A stretch of 64,000 nt of DNA, taken from Parahaliea aestuarii. Its GTDB lineage: Bacteria; Pseudomonadota; Gammaproteobacteria; Pseudomonadales; Halieaceae. The DNA lies in contig NZ_VRYZ01000004.1 in assembly GCF_008064635.1 (NCBI RefSeq), positions 372,001 to 436,000 of the forward strand, given 5' to 3'. A program made the position numbers and the translations under genes. The notes below the pieces were generated by a model. That model was not told the DNA's origin, did no database searches, and saw nothing but the letters and a program-made list of their open reading frames with translations. Below, piece after piece: positions 10,072 to 17,904 of the stretch (the stretch's first letter is position 1; each line of letters opens with the position of its first letter).

Positions 10072-11866
10072 CCAGCGTCAGCGGCTGCAGCAGGCCGTAA
10101 CCGTAGATCTCGTCACGCCCCGGGGCACCGAGATCCTGCACACTGCGATACAGATTCTCCAGCACATTGGTCCCGGGCTGCAGGAAGCGCAGGCGCGCCG
10201 CCGCGGTGGTGGCGAAAGGCACCGCAAAAGACGTGCCTGACGAGGTGGCATAACCGCCGCCGGCGCGGGCGTGCAACATGCCGACTCCCGGCGCAGCGAT
10301 ATCCAGGTAATCACCCCGGTTGGCCAGTCGGAAGGCGCGGCCCGCAGTATCCACGGCGGTCACCGCGACCACCGTTGGGTAGGCAGCCGGATACTTGGGT
10401 TTGGCCACCGGACCGCCGTTGCCGGCAGCCGCCAGAATCAGTACGCCGCGCTGTGAAGCCCGGTTCAGGGCGGTTTCCAGCAGTCGATTGGGCGGCCCCG
10501 CCAGGCTCACATTGACCACGTCGACACCCGAAGTGACCAACCAGTCCAGGGCCCGCACCAGGCTGACAGTGGAAGCGACTTCTCCGCGCTCGGCGTCCTG
10601 TTCGAAGACCCCGGCCGCATAGAGCCTCGCGTGGGGCGCCAGCCCCTGGTAATCGTCGCCGTTGGCCGCGATGATCGAGGCAATGGCGGTGCCGTGGAAG
10701 GCGGGGGTGTTGGCGTCTTCGCGCACGAAGGACTGGGACTCGATACTGGAGCGGGACAGCGCTGGATGGCTGGTGTCGACCTGGCTGTCGATCATGCCGA
10801 TGCGCAGCCCCAGGTCGTCGACGTCCGCGGGGAACGGCACGGCTTTGCGCGGGGCAATACCCTCAACGGTGTGCTCAATGGGTGAGCCGGCGGTGTAAAA
10901 GTGGTTCAAATCCACGTCGGCGCGCTCGGAGCCCACTACATCCACCACCCCCTGGCGCACCTCGGAAATCTCGAAGGTGGAAGGCGCGGCGACTTCCGCC
11001 AGGCGCAGCCCCATGCCGGGCAATTCGGTCACGTTGTCGAACAGGTAGCCCTTTTTCGCCAGTTCATCGAAGGCTTCCGGCTCTGCCATCACCAGCCACT
11101 GGGCGGTCTGGATGCGATCCTCGTTCACCTCGAACTTGTTCTCGATCTCGTCCAGGATCTCGTCGATCTCGTTCTCCAGGCGATCCTCGATGGTGGTGGC
11201 AACCGCCTCCTCGACACTGCCTTCCACGCTGCTTTCGACCGACTCTTCAACCTGGTCCTCAACCTGCCGTTCCACCGCTACTTCCACGGTGCTCTCAACA
11301 CCCTGCTCGACGGTGTCTTCAATGCTGTCTTCGACGCCCTCCTCTACAGTGGATTCAACACTGTCCTCGACGGCGACCTCAACGGTGTCTTCTACGCTCT
11401 CTTCAACAGCGGTTTCGACCACCTGCTCGACACTGTCCTCAACGGTATTCTCTACACCGGATTCGATGGATTCCTCGACGCCCGACTCGATCGACTCTTC
11501 CACACTGGCCTGTACGTCATCTTCGATATTGGCTTCAATTTCCTGCTCGATATTGCCCTCGACAGTTTCCTCTACGGCACCTTCGACCTGGTTGGCAACC
11601 TCTTCCTCGACTTCCTCCTCGACCTGGTCCTCAACATCTTCTTCGGTCTCGGATTCGACGTTGTCCTCAATTCCCTCCTCAATGCCCTCTTCAATTTCAT
11701 CCTCGGGCACCATACAACAGGGCACCTGCGCCCAGGAAAGCTGGGCACAGCCGAAGAGAAATGCCAGGATCAGGGCATTGATTGCAGTGGTAAATTTGCG
11801 GGAGCCGGTCACGGCACTCCCCGGGGAAAATCTCAGGCCTGTTCTGCCCAGCGATACCTGTGGCAT
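10055..11866 (-). CDS. Secreted S8 (subtilisin-like) serine protease with acidic tetrapeptide-repeat domain
   Basis: 603 residues from the ATG at 11866. Residues about 22-46 form a secretion signal; it contains LFGC, so a lipoprotein (Cys40) or an ordinary cleavage after SWA (46) is possible. Residues 58-241 are about 46 consecutive [V/I]-E-x-x tetrapeptides. Residues 245-330 look like a propeptide or linker. The peptidase domain (about 350-603) has the full triad: Asp360 (GMIDS), His391 (FHGTA) and Ser546 (GTSFAVP), with oxyanion Asn483 (AAAGNGG). It is divergent from the ECF sigma/anti-sigma pair and has an ECF-type promoter. An in-frame start at 11959 exists, but it lies upstream of the predicted promoter. 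Confidence 0.9.
   Translation of the reverse strand: MPQVSLGRTGLRFSPGSAVTGSRKFTTAINALILAFLFGCAQLSWAQVPCCMVPEDEIEEGIEEGIEDNVESETEEDVEDQVEEEVEEEVANQVEGAVEETVEGNIEQEIEANIEDDVQASVEESIESGVEESIESGVENTVEDSVEQVVETAVEESVEDTVEVAVEDSVESTVEEGVEDSIEDTVEQGVESTVEVAVERQVEDQVEESVESSVEGSVEEAVATTIEDRLENEIDEILDEIENKFEVNEDRIQTAQWLVMAEPEAFDELAKKGYLFDNVTELPGMGLRLAEVAAPSTFEISEVRQGVVDVVGSERADVDLNHFYTAGSPIEHTVEGIAPRKAVPFPADVDDLGLRIGMIDSQVDTSHPALSRSSIESQSFVREDANTPAFHGTAIASIIAANGDDYQGLAPHARLYAAGVFEQDAERGEVASTVSLVRALDWLVTSGVDVVNVSLAGPPNRLLETALNRASQRGVLILAAAGNGGPVAKPKYPAAYPTVVAVTAVDTAGRAFRLANRGDYLDIAAPGVGMLHARAGGGYATSSGTSFAVPFATTAAARLRFLQPGTNVLENLYRSVQDLGAPGRDEIYGYGLLQPLTLVTSGR
11144..11695 (-). repeat. In-gene tandem repeat coding [V/I]-E-x-x units
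   Basis: About 46 consecutive degenerate 12-base units encode residues 58-241 of the S8 protease without a phase break. Position 1 is nearly always Val or Ile and position 2 is Glu in almost all units. Positions 3-4 are mostly Glu, Ser, Thr, Asp, Gly, Ala or Gln. The repeat is highly acidic at protein level. At DNA level codons vary, so this is an old, protein-selected repeat rather than a recent slippage expansion. The periodicity keeps the opposite strand open in all frames, which explains long antisense ORFs here. Confidence 0.9.
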
Positions 11867-11902
11867 GTTGGTGTCCACTGAATTCCAAGGGAATGTATGA
11901 AG

Positions 11903-11929
11903 TTGACGTGTATTCGGCAGATAAATTCC
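11903..11929 (-). promoter_or_regulatory. ECF-type promoter for the S8 protease
   Basis: On the minus strand GGAAT (11929-11925) is followed after 16 bases by CGTCAA (11908-11903). This matches the general ECF sigma pattern GGAAC-N16/17-CGTC. Transcription would start about 30 bases before the ATG at 11866. The same two words recur on the other strand for the sigma gene. Confidence 0.6.
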
Positions 11930-11936
11930 CCGTTTT

Positions 11937-11964
11937 GGAATAAAATCCCCGCCCAACACGTCAA
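11937..11964 (+). promoter_or_regulatory. ECF-type promoter for the sigma factor operon
   Basis: GGAAT at 11937-11941 is followed after 17 bases by CGTCAA at 11959-11964. The start codon of the sigma gene is at 11983. The match to the divergent protease promoter suggests that the sigma factor drives its own operon and the protease together. Confidence 0.6.
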
Positions 11965-11982
11965 GGTCATAACAGGGACATT

Positions 11983-12483
11983 ATGCCATTACTCAACAGC
12001 TCTCAGCGAGAGGCTTTGCTCGCGGAGCTGAGTGGCCTGAAGAGATTCTGCTTTTCTCTCACCGGGAGTCAAGCGGATGCGGACGACCTTCTTCAGGCCA
12101 CCGTGGAAAAGGTTCTCGAGAAAGGGATGCCAGAGGACGCCCACCCAGCAAAGTGGGCGTACCGGGTGTGCAAGAACGCCTGGATCGACGAACTGCGCTC
12201 ACGAGAGGTAAGGCAGCGATATCCCGAGCAGGCGGAGGAGCCGGAGAGCTCCCCCTCTGCCGAGCAGGTTGCCGGCCGCGAGCGGCAGGTGAGTGCGGTA
12301 GGTGCCGCCCTCGAACAACTGCCAGAGGAACAGCGCCTGGCGCTGACCCTGGTAGCGATAGAGGGCAAAACCTACGCCGAGGCTGCCGAGATTCTGGAGG
12401 TTCCCGTGGGAACTATCATGAGCAGAATCGCACGGGCGCGGCGGCAACTGGCAAATACCATTAGTTTGGCTGAAGACGACTGA
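11983..12483 (+). CDS. ECF-family RNA polymerase sigma factor
   Basis: A 166-residue group IV sigma factor. Region 2 holds the core-binding and -10 recognition helix (SQADADDLLQATVEKVLEKG). Region 4 (about residues 100-160) has the -35-binding helix-turn-helix with KTYAEAAEILEVPVGTIMSR. AGGG lies 6 bases before the ATG. It is followed 11 bases later by its likely anti-sigma factor. The self-type promoter motif upstream suggests autoregulation. Confidence 0.95.
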   Translation: MPLLNSSQREALLAELSGLKRFCFSLTGSQADADDLLQATVEKVLEKGMPEDAHPAKWAYRVCKNAWIDELRSREVRQRYPEQAEEPESSPSAEQVAGRERQVSAVGAALEQLPEEQRLALTLVAIEGKTYAEAAEILEVPVGTIMSRIARARRQLANTISLAEDD

Positions 12484-12494
12484 CCGGACACGTT

Positions 12495-13205
12495 ATGACC
12501 ACCCAGGATCTGGAACTGCTATCACAATACCTCGACGGCGAACTGGCCGCCGGGGAAGTCGCTCACCTGGAACAGCGGCTCGCGAAAGAGGCGCCACTGG
12601 CCGCCGAATTGCGCCGCCTCAGGCAGGCCGATGACGCCGTGAAGGCCTTTGTCGAACAAGGCGCCGCGGGGCCCGTTCCCTCACATATCGCCGAATTGCT
12701 GGCGCCGGTATCACAGTCCGCCCGTGTGATTCCCTTCCCCTCCCGCCGCGGTCGCGCGGCAGTGGGCTTTGCTATCGCCGCCTCGCTGGTTGCCGCCGTC
12801 GGGCTGGTACTGGCACCGCAGTGGCAACAGGCGGGCAACGGCCCGCAACTGCTGGCCGAGGCGCTCGAAACCACCCCCTCCAGCGCCGAGCAGTGGTCAC
12901 CGCTGGCCGACGGGCGCGCCCTGCGTCCGGTGCTGAGTTTCGCCGGTGACGACGGCCGCTGGTGCCGGGAGTACCAGCTCAGTGATGCCGGGAAGCAGTG
13001 GCGGGGAGTCGCCTGTCGCGGCGAGAACGGCTGGCAAACTGAAGTCCAGGTGGGCGAACCGGCCGACCTCGACAACGGCAGCGAATACCTGCCCGCCGGC
13101 GCCGGTGATGTCGACGCCATTTCCAGCTTCATCAATCGCAACGCCACCGGCATTCCCCTCAGCGCCGCCGAAGAGGCCAGCCTGATCGACCAGGGCTGGC
13201 GCTGA
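12495..13205 (+). CDS. Membrane-anchored anti-sigma factor
   Basis: A 236-residue single-pass protein. The N-terminal cytoplasmic part (MTTQDLELLSQYLDGELAAGEVAHLEQRL) has the short-helix pattern of anti-sigma domains, but lacks the HxxxCxxC zinc motif. A membrane helix lies at about residues 88-108 (VGFAIAASLVAAVGLVLAPQW). The remaining ~125 residues would be periplasmic. It is co-transcribed with the ECF sigma factor. Release of the sigma factor could involve cleavage or loss of the periplasmic domain; the sequence does not show how. Confidence 0.85.
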   Translation: MTTQDLELLSQYLDGELAAGEVAHLEQRLAKEAPLAAELRRLRQADDAVKAFVEQGAAGPVPSHIAELLAPVSQSARVIPFPSRRGRAAVGFAIAASLVAAVGLVLAPQWQQAGNGPQLLAEALETTPSSAEQWSPLADGRALRPVLSFAGDDGRWCREYQLSDAGKQWRGVACRGENGWQTEVQVGEPADLDNGSEYLPAGAGDVDAISSFINRNATGIPLSAAEEASLIDQGWR

Positions 13206-13805
13206 CACCTGCCGCCAGGGGCCGCTATCCGGCGGCTCCTCCTTCATCCTTTCCCTGCCAATGACCTGTGCTCTGCGGGACGTCGCAGTTCGGCCGCAGT
13301 CACGGCTGTCACTGCCGATACTGCGCATTCAATCTGCGCGCAATTCGATAACTTCTATTGGGAACTTCCCGCCACCAGGGATGGCAGCGTAGTGCTCAAG
13401 ACTTGAGGAATGGGGCAGTCAAAAGAGGGGGAGAGTGGCAGAGCCTGCCGCCCCATGTAGACGGCAGGCTCTGGAGTCCAGGCCCGGAGGGCTAGCGGTC
13501 CCCGGTCCTGTGTCCCGTTGCCAGTTTCGCCCTTACAGCTCACTGACGGGTGCCGCAACCACTTGCGCAGTCACGGCGGGCGTTCTTGAAAGTCGAGGCA
13601 GGAGATGCCGGTCAACGCCCCCTTTCTGTTCCGGAGGTCGATACCCAATCCAACGCGGCAACCCTGCACTCAAAGCGGTTTCACTCCACTTTCATGTACT
13701 TGACGGGCTGGCGGCGGAAGTTATTCCCCATAATTTCGATTTTTTTTGTCCGGCATAACCGACTCAATTGCCTATCGGCGGAATTCACGCGAACTTGAGT
13801 GCTGC
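13206..13805. other. 600-base region without a recognised gene
   Basis: Lies between the anti-sigma gene and the convergent SDR gene. Open frames up to about 107 codons exist, but they are arginine/proline-rich, overlap each other and have no good ribosome site, so I do not call them. The main structure is a perfect 12-bp inverted repeat at 13439-13473 (CAGAGCCTGCCG, 11-base loop), without a T-run on either side. A run of eight T occurs near 13740. Confidence 0.55.
13439..13473. repeat. Perfect 12-bp inverted repeat
   Basis: CAGAGCCTGCCG at 13439-13450 pairs with CGGCAGGCTCTG at 13462-13473 around an 11-base loop. It lies about 240 bases after the anti-sigma stop. It may act as a transcription terminator of the sigma operon, but no U-tract follows. 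Confidence 0.5.
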
Positions 13806-14591
13806 CTACAGGAGCGCCCGGCGAATGTTGTCACCCAGCGCCAGCAGGGCCTCCCGGCGCGGCATGGCCAGCAGCCCGTCGAACATCGCGCGGTTCTGCT
13901 CACCGGCCACATACACCGGGCCTTTCGCCAGGTTGTCGAGAGCTTCGCGGGCCACCTCCCGGGGGCTCATCATGCCCTCCAGAGTACTGCGGTCGATGCC
14001 CTGCTTTTCGTGGGCCTCGGTGTCGGTACTGCCCGGGCACAGGGCCAGCACGTCAATGCCGGCCGGTGACAGCTCCCCCCAGAGCCCCTCTGCCAGGCTG
14101 TTGGTAAAGGCCTTGGAGGCCGCGTATACCGAGGAGTACGGCACACCCATCAAGCCCTCCACCGAACTGGTGATGATGATACCGCCACGACCGCGAGCGC
14201 GCAGGGCGGGAATCAACCGGTGGCAGAGTTGCAGGGGGGCCTGGCAATTCAGCTGCAGCATCTCGGCCATCACCGCCGGGTCGTTGTCCTCGTGGGCACC
14301 CTTGAGGCCAAAGCCGGCGTTGCTGACCAGCAGCCCGCAATCGCGGCCCTGCAGTACCCGGGCCAGCGACTCGATACCGACAGGGTGCGCGAGATCGGCG
14401 ACCAGCACCTCCACGGCTACGTCACACTCGTTGCGCAGGCGCACGGCGAGTTGCTGCAGGTGCTCACCGCGGCGCGCCACCAGCAGCAGGTCGAGGCCGC
14501 GCGCTGCCAGTTCCTCCGCAAACCCCGCGCCGATACCGGAGGAAGCCCCGGTGACCACGGCCAGCGGGCCATAGCGATCAGGAAATGCCAT
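13806..14591 (-). CDS. Short-chain dehydrogenase/reductase
   Basis: A 261-residue classical SDR from the ATG at 14591 (MAFPDRYGPLAVVTGASSGIG). It has the NAD(P)-binding motif TGASSGIGAGF, the structural NAG motif (SNAGFGLKG) and the catalytic serine region ITSSVEGLMG. The Tyr-x-x-x-Lys pair is YAASK. It overlaps the preceding VOC gene by 14 bases, so the two are translationally coupled. The frame extends upstream of 14591, but only inside the VOC gene. The substrate is not readable. Confidence 0.9.
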   Translation of the reverse strand: MAFPDRYGPLAVVTGASSGIGAGFAEELAARGLDLLLVARRGEHLQQLAVRLRNECDVAVEVLVADLAHPVGIESLARVLQGRDCGLLVSNAGFGLKGAHEDNDPAVMAEMLQLNCQAPLQLCHRLIPALRARGRGGIIITSSVEGLMGVPYSSVYAASKAFTNSLAEGLWGELSPAGIDVLALCPGSTDTEAHEKQGIDRSTLEGMMSPREVAREALDNLAKGPVYVAGEQNRAMFDGLLAMPRREALLALGDNIRRALL

Positions 14592-15057
14592 CGGGCACCA
14601 CCTGGCCGTTGTGCCGGTCCTCAAACAGTTCGATGATCAGCGGGTCACCCTCGCGCTCCATGTAGGCCACCGCCAACCCTTCGGCAAAGCGGGTGTGCCA
14701 GATCGCGCGATAGCCCACCGCCTCGGCGGCGGCCACCTTCGGCTCCAGTTGTGCCACCTTGAAGCGCAGGTGATGCATGCCCTCGCGCCCGGCGTCCAGG
14801 AACTCCTTGTGCGGCGAACCGCCGGACACCCACTCGATAAATTCAATCTCGATGTCGCCGCTGCGGGCGAAGGCCAGTTTCAAACGGCAGGGTTCGCGCT
14901 GTCCGCGATAGTCGTATTCGTAGGCATCGTATTCGTGGTAACTGAAGGGGCCGAAAACGCTCTGGTAGCGCGCGATCGCCGCCTTGATGTCGCGGAATAC
15001 AAAACCCACCTGGTCCATGGGACCGAGGTCCAGCTGAGCGCACAGTTCGTCTGTCAT
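14578..15057 (-). CDS. VOC (glyoxalase/bleomycin-resistance fold) protein
   Basis: 159 residues with two vicinal-oxygen-chelate repeats. The first begins MDQVGFVFRDIKAAIARYQSVFG, and the second has MHHLRFKVAQLEPKV and DPLIIELFE. The family includes dioxygenases, lyases and isomerases that bind a metal through His and Glu. It lies between a flavoprotein reductase and an SDR in one minus-strand operon, suggesting a catabolic role. Activity is not assignable. Confidence 0.85.
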   Translation of the reverse strand: MTDELCAQLDLGPMDQVGFVFRDIKAAIARYQSVFGPFSYHEYDAYEYDYRGQREPCRLKLAFARSGDIEIEFIEWVSGGSPHKEFLDAGREGMHHLRFKVAQLEPKVAAAEAVGYRAIWHTRFAEGLAVAYMEREGDPLIIELFEDRHNGQVVPDGIS

Positions 15058-15102
15058 GATTATTCTCCTGTCGAACGGATTCGCTGAAAGTGTGGGGGCA
15101 GC

Positions 15103-17226
15103 TCAGTCGATACCGGCCACCAGTTCCGCCGCCGATTCCATGGCGCCCTCGATGTAACCGACCCCGCGGCAATCGCCGATACTGTGTACTTCCACGCCCT
15201 GCTCCTGCAGCTGTTCGGCCAGGCTCAGGTCGCCGGTGGCGCCCTGGGCAACGATCACCTCGTCGGCATCAATCCGGCGCTGCTGGCCGCGGTAGTTGGT
15301 GTAACTCACGCTGTGGTCGCCGATGGCGATATCCCGGGCGCGGTTCAACATGACCACGCCCTCCTCCCGCAGTTCGTGCAGCAAGCGCAGGCGACGCACC
15401 AGGTAGAGACCGGCGCCGGCGCGGCTGGCGCTGTCGATAACGGTGACCTGGCGGCCGCGATGGGCCAGGTACTCCGCCAGTTCCAGCCCCACCAGCTCCG
15501 CGCCGATGACCACAATGTTTTTGCCCAGAGGCAGCCAGGCGCGGGATACCTGACGCAGCAGCCAGGGGTGCTTGTTGGCCCCGGTGAGCGCCCCGGCGCG
15601 AGTCATCAGGCGGGTGAAGCCACTGGTCTTGCGCCGCAGGGCCGTATTCTCTTCCCCAAGCACCAATGCACGCATCTCGTCGCCACTGTAGACGAAGTCC
15701 TGCTCCTTGCCCGGGAGATCCGGCAGATCGCGTTTCGCGCCTGTCGCCACAATCACGGCGTCCACGCCCAACTGCGTCAACAGTGAGGGCGTGGCGCGGG
15801 TGTTCAGGCGCACGTCCACGGCCGACTGCTCGGTCTGGCGCCGCAGCCAGCGCAGCAAACGTTCATTGGGTTCATAGGCGATGCTGGCGAACTGCAGGGT
15901 ACCGCCCAGGCGGTCGGACGCTTCCAACAGGGTCACCCGGTGCCCTTTCTCCACCAGCCGGCGCGCCGCTTCCATGCCAGCTGGACCGCCACCTACCACA
16001 GCGAAGTGGCGCGCATGGGTGGTGGCGATAAGGCTGCGGGTGAGTTCGTGGGCGGTTTCAGGATTGACGGCACACTTGACCGGCTTGAGTACGTAAATCT
16101 GGCTAACGCAGCAGTAGCAGTAGACACAGGGGCGAATATCGTCCAGTTGGCCTGCCATCACCTTGTTCGGCAAATCTGGATCCGCCAGCAGTTTGCGTCC
16201 CATGCCGAGCAGGTCAAAGTGGCCGGCGGCAATGTGCCTGTCGGCGGCGGCGGGCTCGATGCGGCCGGAAGTAATCACCGGGATGGACAGGGCCCGCTTG
16301 ATGCTGCTGGCCCCGGCCACCAGCCGCTCCGGGGTATGGGGAATATTCGACTCGGAGTGGTTCACCCCCATCGAGGTGTCGTGATAGGCGCTGACCGTAA
16401 CGGCATCGACGCCGGCCTGTTCCAGCATTCTGGCGGTGTCCCTGGCGTCCGCCAGGCTGATGCCTTCCGCATTGCCAAATTCGCCAGAGTCGATCTTTAC
16501 CCAGACCGGGTAGTCCCTGCCCACTGCCGCGCGCACTGCGGCGACAATCTCCAGCAGGAAGCGGGCACGGTTTTCCAGGCTGCCGCCGTATTCGTCATCC
16601 CGCTGGTTGGTCAGGGGCGAGAGAAACTCGGAAATGATGTAGCCGTGACCACCGTGAATTTCCACACCATCAATACCAGCGCTCTTTGCCCTTACGGCGG
16701 CCGCGGCGAAATCCGCCACCAGCTTGTCGATATCCTCTTTGGTCATTACATGCAGGCTCGGCTCCGGCGCATCCGGGTCGAACATGGCGGCCAGCTCCGA
16801 CTCCAGAAAGCCCTCGAGCATATCGCCCTGCTTGACCACCGGGTAGGAAGGCACCCACATGGGGCGTCCCTCGGCCCGGTCCTGGGCCGCCACCAGCCCG
16901 CCGTGATGCAACTGGGCCGCCAGCCTGGCACCGTGGGCATGCACGGCATCCGCCAGCTTGCGCCAGGCGGGAATATGTTCGTCGCGGGAAATCGCCGCCT
17001 GCCGGGGCTGGTTGCCGCCACTGGGCCAGCTCACCCCCACCGAACCGAGGACAATCAGGCCGGCACCGCCCTTCGCCTGGCGTTCGTGGAAGGCGTGCAG
17101 GCGCTCGCTGGGGCCGCCGTCCTCGGCGCCCAGGTTGGTGCCCATGGCGGTGACCACCATGCGGTTTTTCAGGTGCAGGCTGCCAATCCGGCAGGGGGAC
17201 GAGAGGTTGGCGAGGGGCTTGCTCAT
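15103..17226 (-). CDS. Old-yellow-enzyme/2,4-dienoyl-CoA reductase-type Fe-S flavoprotein
   Basis: 707 residues from the ATG at 17226, about the size of FadH-type enzymes. An N-terminal FMN TIM barrel (to about 370) has KNRMVVTAMGTNLG, QLHHGG and DGVEIHGGHGYIISEFLSP. A 4Fe-4S cysteine set, CVYCYCC then Cys 11 residues later, links to an FAD/NAD(P) domain with VVGGGPAGMEAARR and VIGAELVGLELAEYL. It would reduce an activated C=C bond in a catabolic intermediate. It is the first gene of an operon with VOC and SDR genes. Confidence 0.9.
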   Translation of the reverse strand: MSKPLANLSSPCRIGSLHLKNRMVVTAMGTNLGAEDGGPSERLHAFHERQAKGGAGLIVLGSVGVSWPSGGNQPRQAAISRDEHIPAWRKLADAVHAHGARLAAQLHHGGLVAAQDRAEGRPMWVPSYPVVKQGDMLEGFLESELAAMFDPDAPEPSLHVMTKEDIDKLVADFAAAAVRAKSAGIDGVEIHGGHGYIISEFLSPLTNQRDDEYGGSLENRARFLLEIVAAVRAAVGRDYPVWVKIDSGEFGNAEGISLADARDTARMLEQAGVDAVTVSAYHDTSMGVNHSESNIPHTPERLVAGASSIKRALSIPVITSGRIEPAAADRHIAAGHFDLLGMGRKLLADPDLPNKVMAGQLDDIRPCVYCYCCVSQIYVLKPVKCAVNPETAHELTRSLIATTHARHFAVVGGGPAGMEAARRLVEKGHRVTLLEASDRLGGTLQFASIAYEPNERLLRWLRRQTEQSAVDVRLNTRATPSLLTQLGVDAVIVATGAKRDLPDLPGKEQDFVYSGDEMRALVLGEENTALRRKTSGFTRLMTRAGALTGANKHPWLLRQVSRAWLPLGKNIVVIGAELVGLELAEYLAHRGRQVTVIDSASRAGAGLYLVRRLRLLHELREEGVVMLNRARDIAIGDHSVSYTNYRGQQRRIDADEVIVAQGATGDLSLAEQLQEQGVEVHSIGDCRGVGYIEGAMESAAELVAGID

Positions 17227-17251
17227 ACGGCGGGCTTCCGGCAGCAGAATC

Positions 17252-17279
17252 ACTATAATTTGCCGCCCATGGTAGCCAA
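17252..17279 (-). promoter_or_regulatory. Candidate sigma70 promoter for the flavoprotein-VOC-SDR operon
   Basis: On the minus strand TTGGCT (17279-17274), a 16-base spacer and TATAGT (17257-17252) lie 26 bases before the start at 17226. The assignment is by eye. Confidence 0.45.
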
Positions 17280-17444
17280 CAAGGGGCGCCGCCGAACCCC
17301 CGCAAGGGCGCCGGTGCCGCGATTGCCATGCCCAGTTCAACTATACAATCAGCGCCTGCACAGTTGACCGGATTGACCACCCCGCCGCGCTTTGCCATCC
17401 TCAACCGCTTTCTCACCCCGATTGACTGACAAAGATCCCCGCCC

Positions 17445-17873
17445 ATGGCCCGAAAAACCATCGACCTGCCCGCGCAGTTCCTCTACCAGACCGACTACGA
17501 CGTGCTTTACACCGACGTCAACAATGCCAACCACCTGGGGGCAGACAGGGTGCTGCCCATCGCCATGGAAGCCCAACTGCGCTTCATCAAACAGATTGGT
17601 TACGAGGATGCCATCGCCTTCGAGGACGCCGGCCTCATCATGGCCCATTCGGAAGTCGCCTATCTGTCCGAGGCGGGCTACGGCGACCGCCTCAGGGTGG
17701 AACTGGGCGCCGGTGAGTTTGCCGGCAAGAGCTTCCAGTTTATCTATCGCATCAGCAACCTCACCCGCGAACAGGAAATGGCCCGGGTGGCCACCACCCT
17801 GCTGTGCTTTGACTACAAGCGCCGCTGCGTGGTCGCCGTGCCCGACGCCTTCCGCCAGCGCTGCGGCGCCTGA
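17445..17873 (+). CDS. Hotdog-fold acyl-CoA thioesterase-like protein
   Basis: A 142-residue single-hotdog protein with YDVLYTDVNNANHLGADRVLP, matching the 4HBT pattern in which an Asp/Asn in the first strand-helix region is catalytic. Small proteins of this type hydrolyse acyl-CoA thioesters in the cytoplasm. It is divergent from the dienoyl-CoA-reductase-type gene and 31 bases upstream of the M20 amidohydrolase on the same strand. Confidence 0.82.
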   Translation: MARKTIDLPAQFLYQTDYDVLYTDVNNANHLGADRVLPIAMEAQLRFIKQIGYEDAIAFEDAGLIMAHSEVAYLSEAGYGDRLRVELGAGEFAGKSFQFIYRISNLTREQEMARVATTLLCFDYKRRCVVAVPDAFRQRCGA

Positions 17874-17904
17874 CCCCCATTCATACCGTCAACCGGAGCA
17901 TTCC

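Noticed and set aside
10882-11900. Three long overlapping plus-strand open frames (about 260-330 codons) opposite the protease repeat
   Set aside because: They arise because the 12-base repeat keeps all antisense frames free of stops. They have low-complexity Leu/Phe/Asp, Ser/Thr or Arg/Pro sequence and no ribosome sites.
13435-13758. 107-codon plus-strand open frame in the orphan region
   Set aside because: It reads through the 12-bp hairpin, is Arg/Pro/Cys-rich and lacks a ribosome site.
17392-17904. Upstream extension of the M20 gene giving a 608-codon frame
   Set aside because: The extension overlaps the thioesterase gene in another frame. A signal peptide with a good ribosome site marks the start at 17905.
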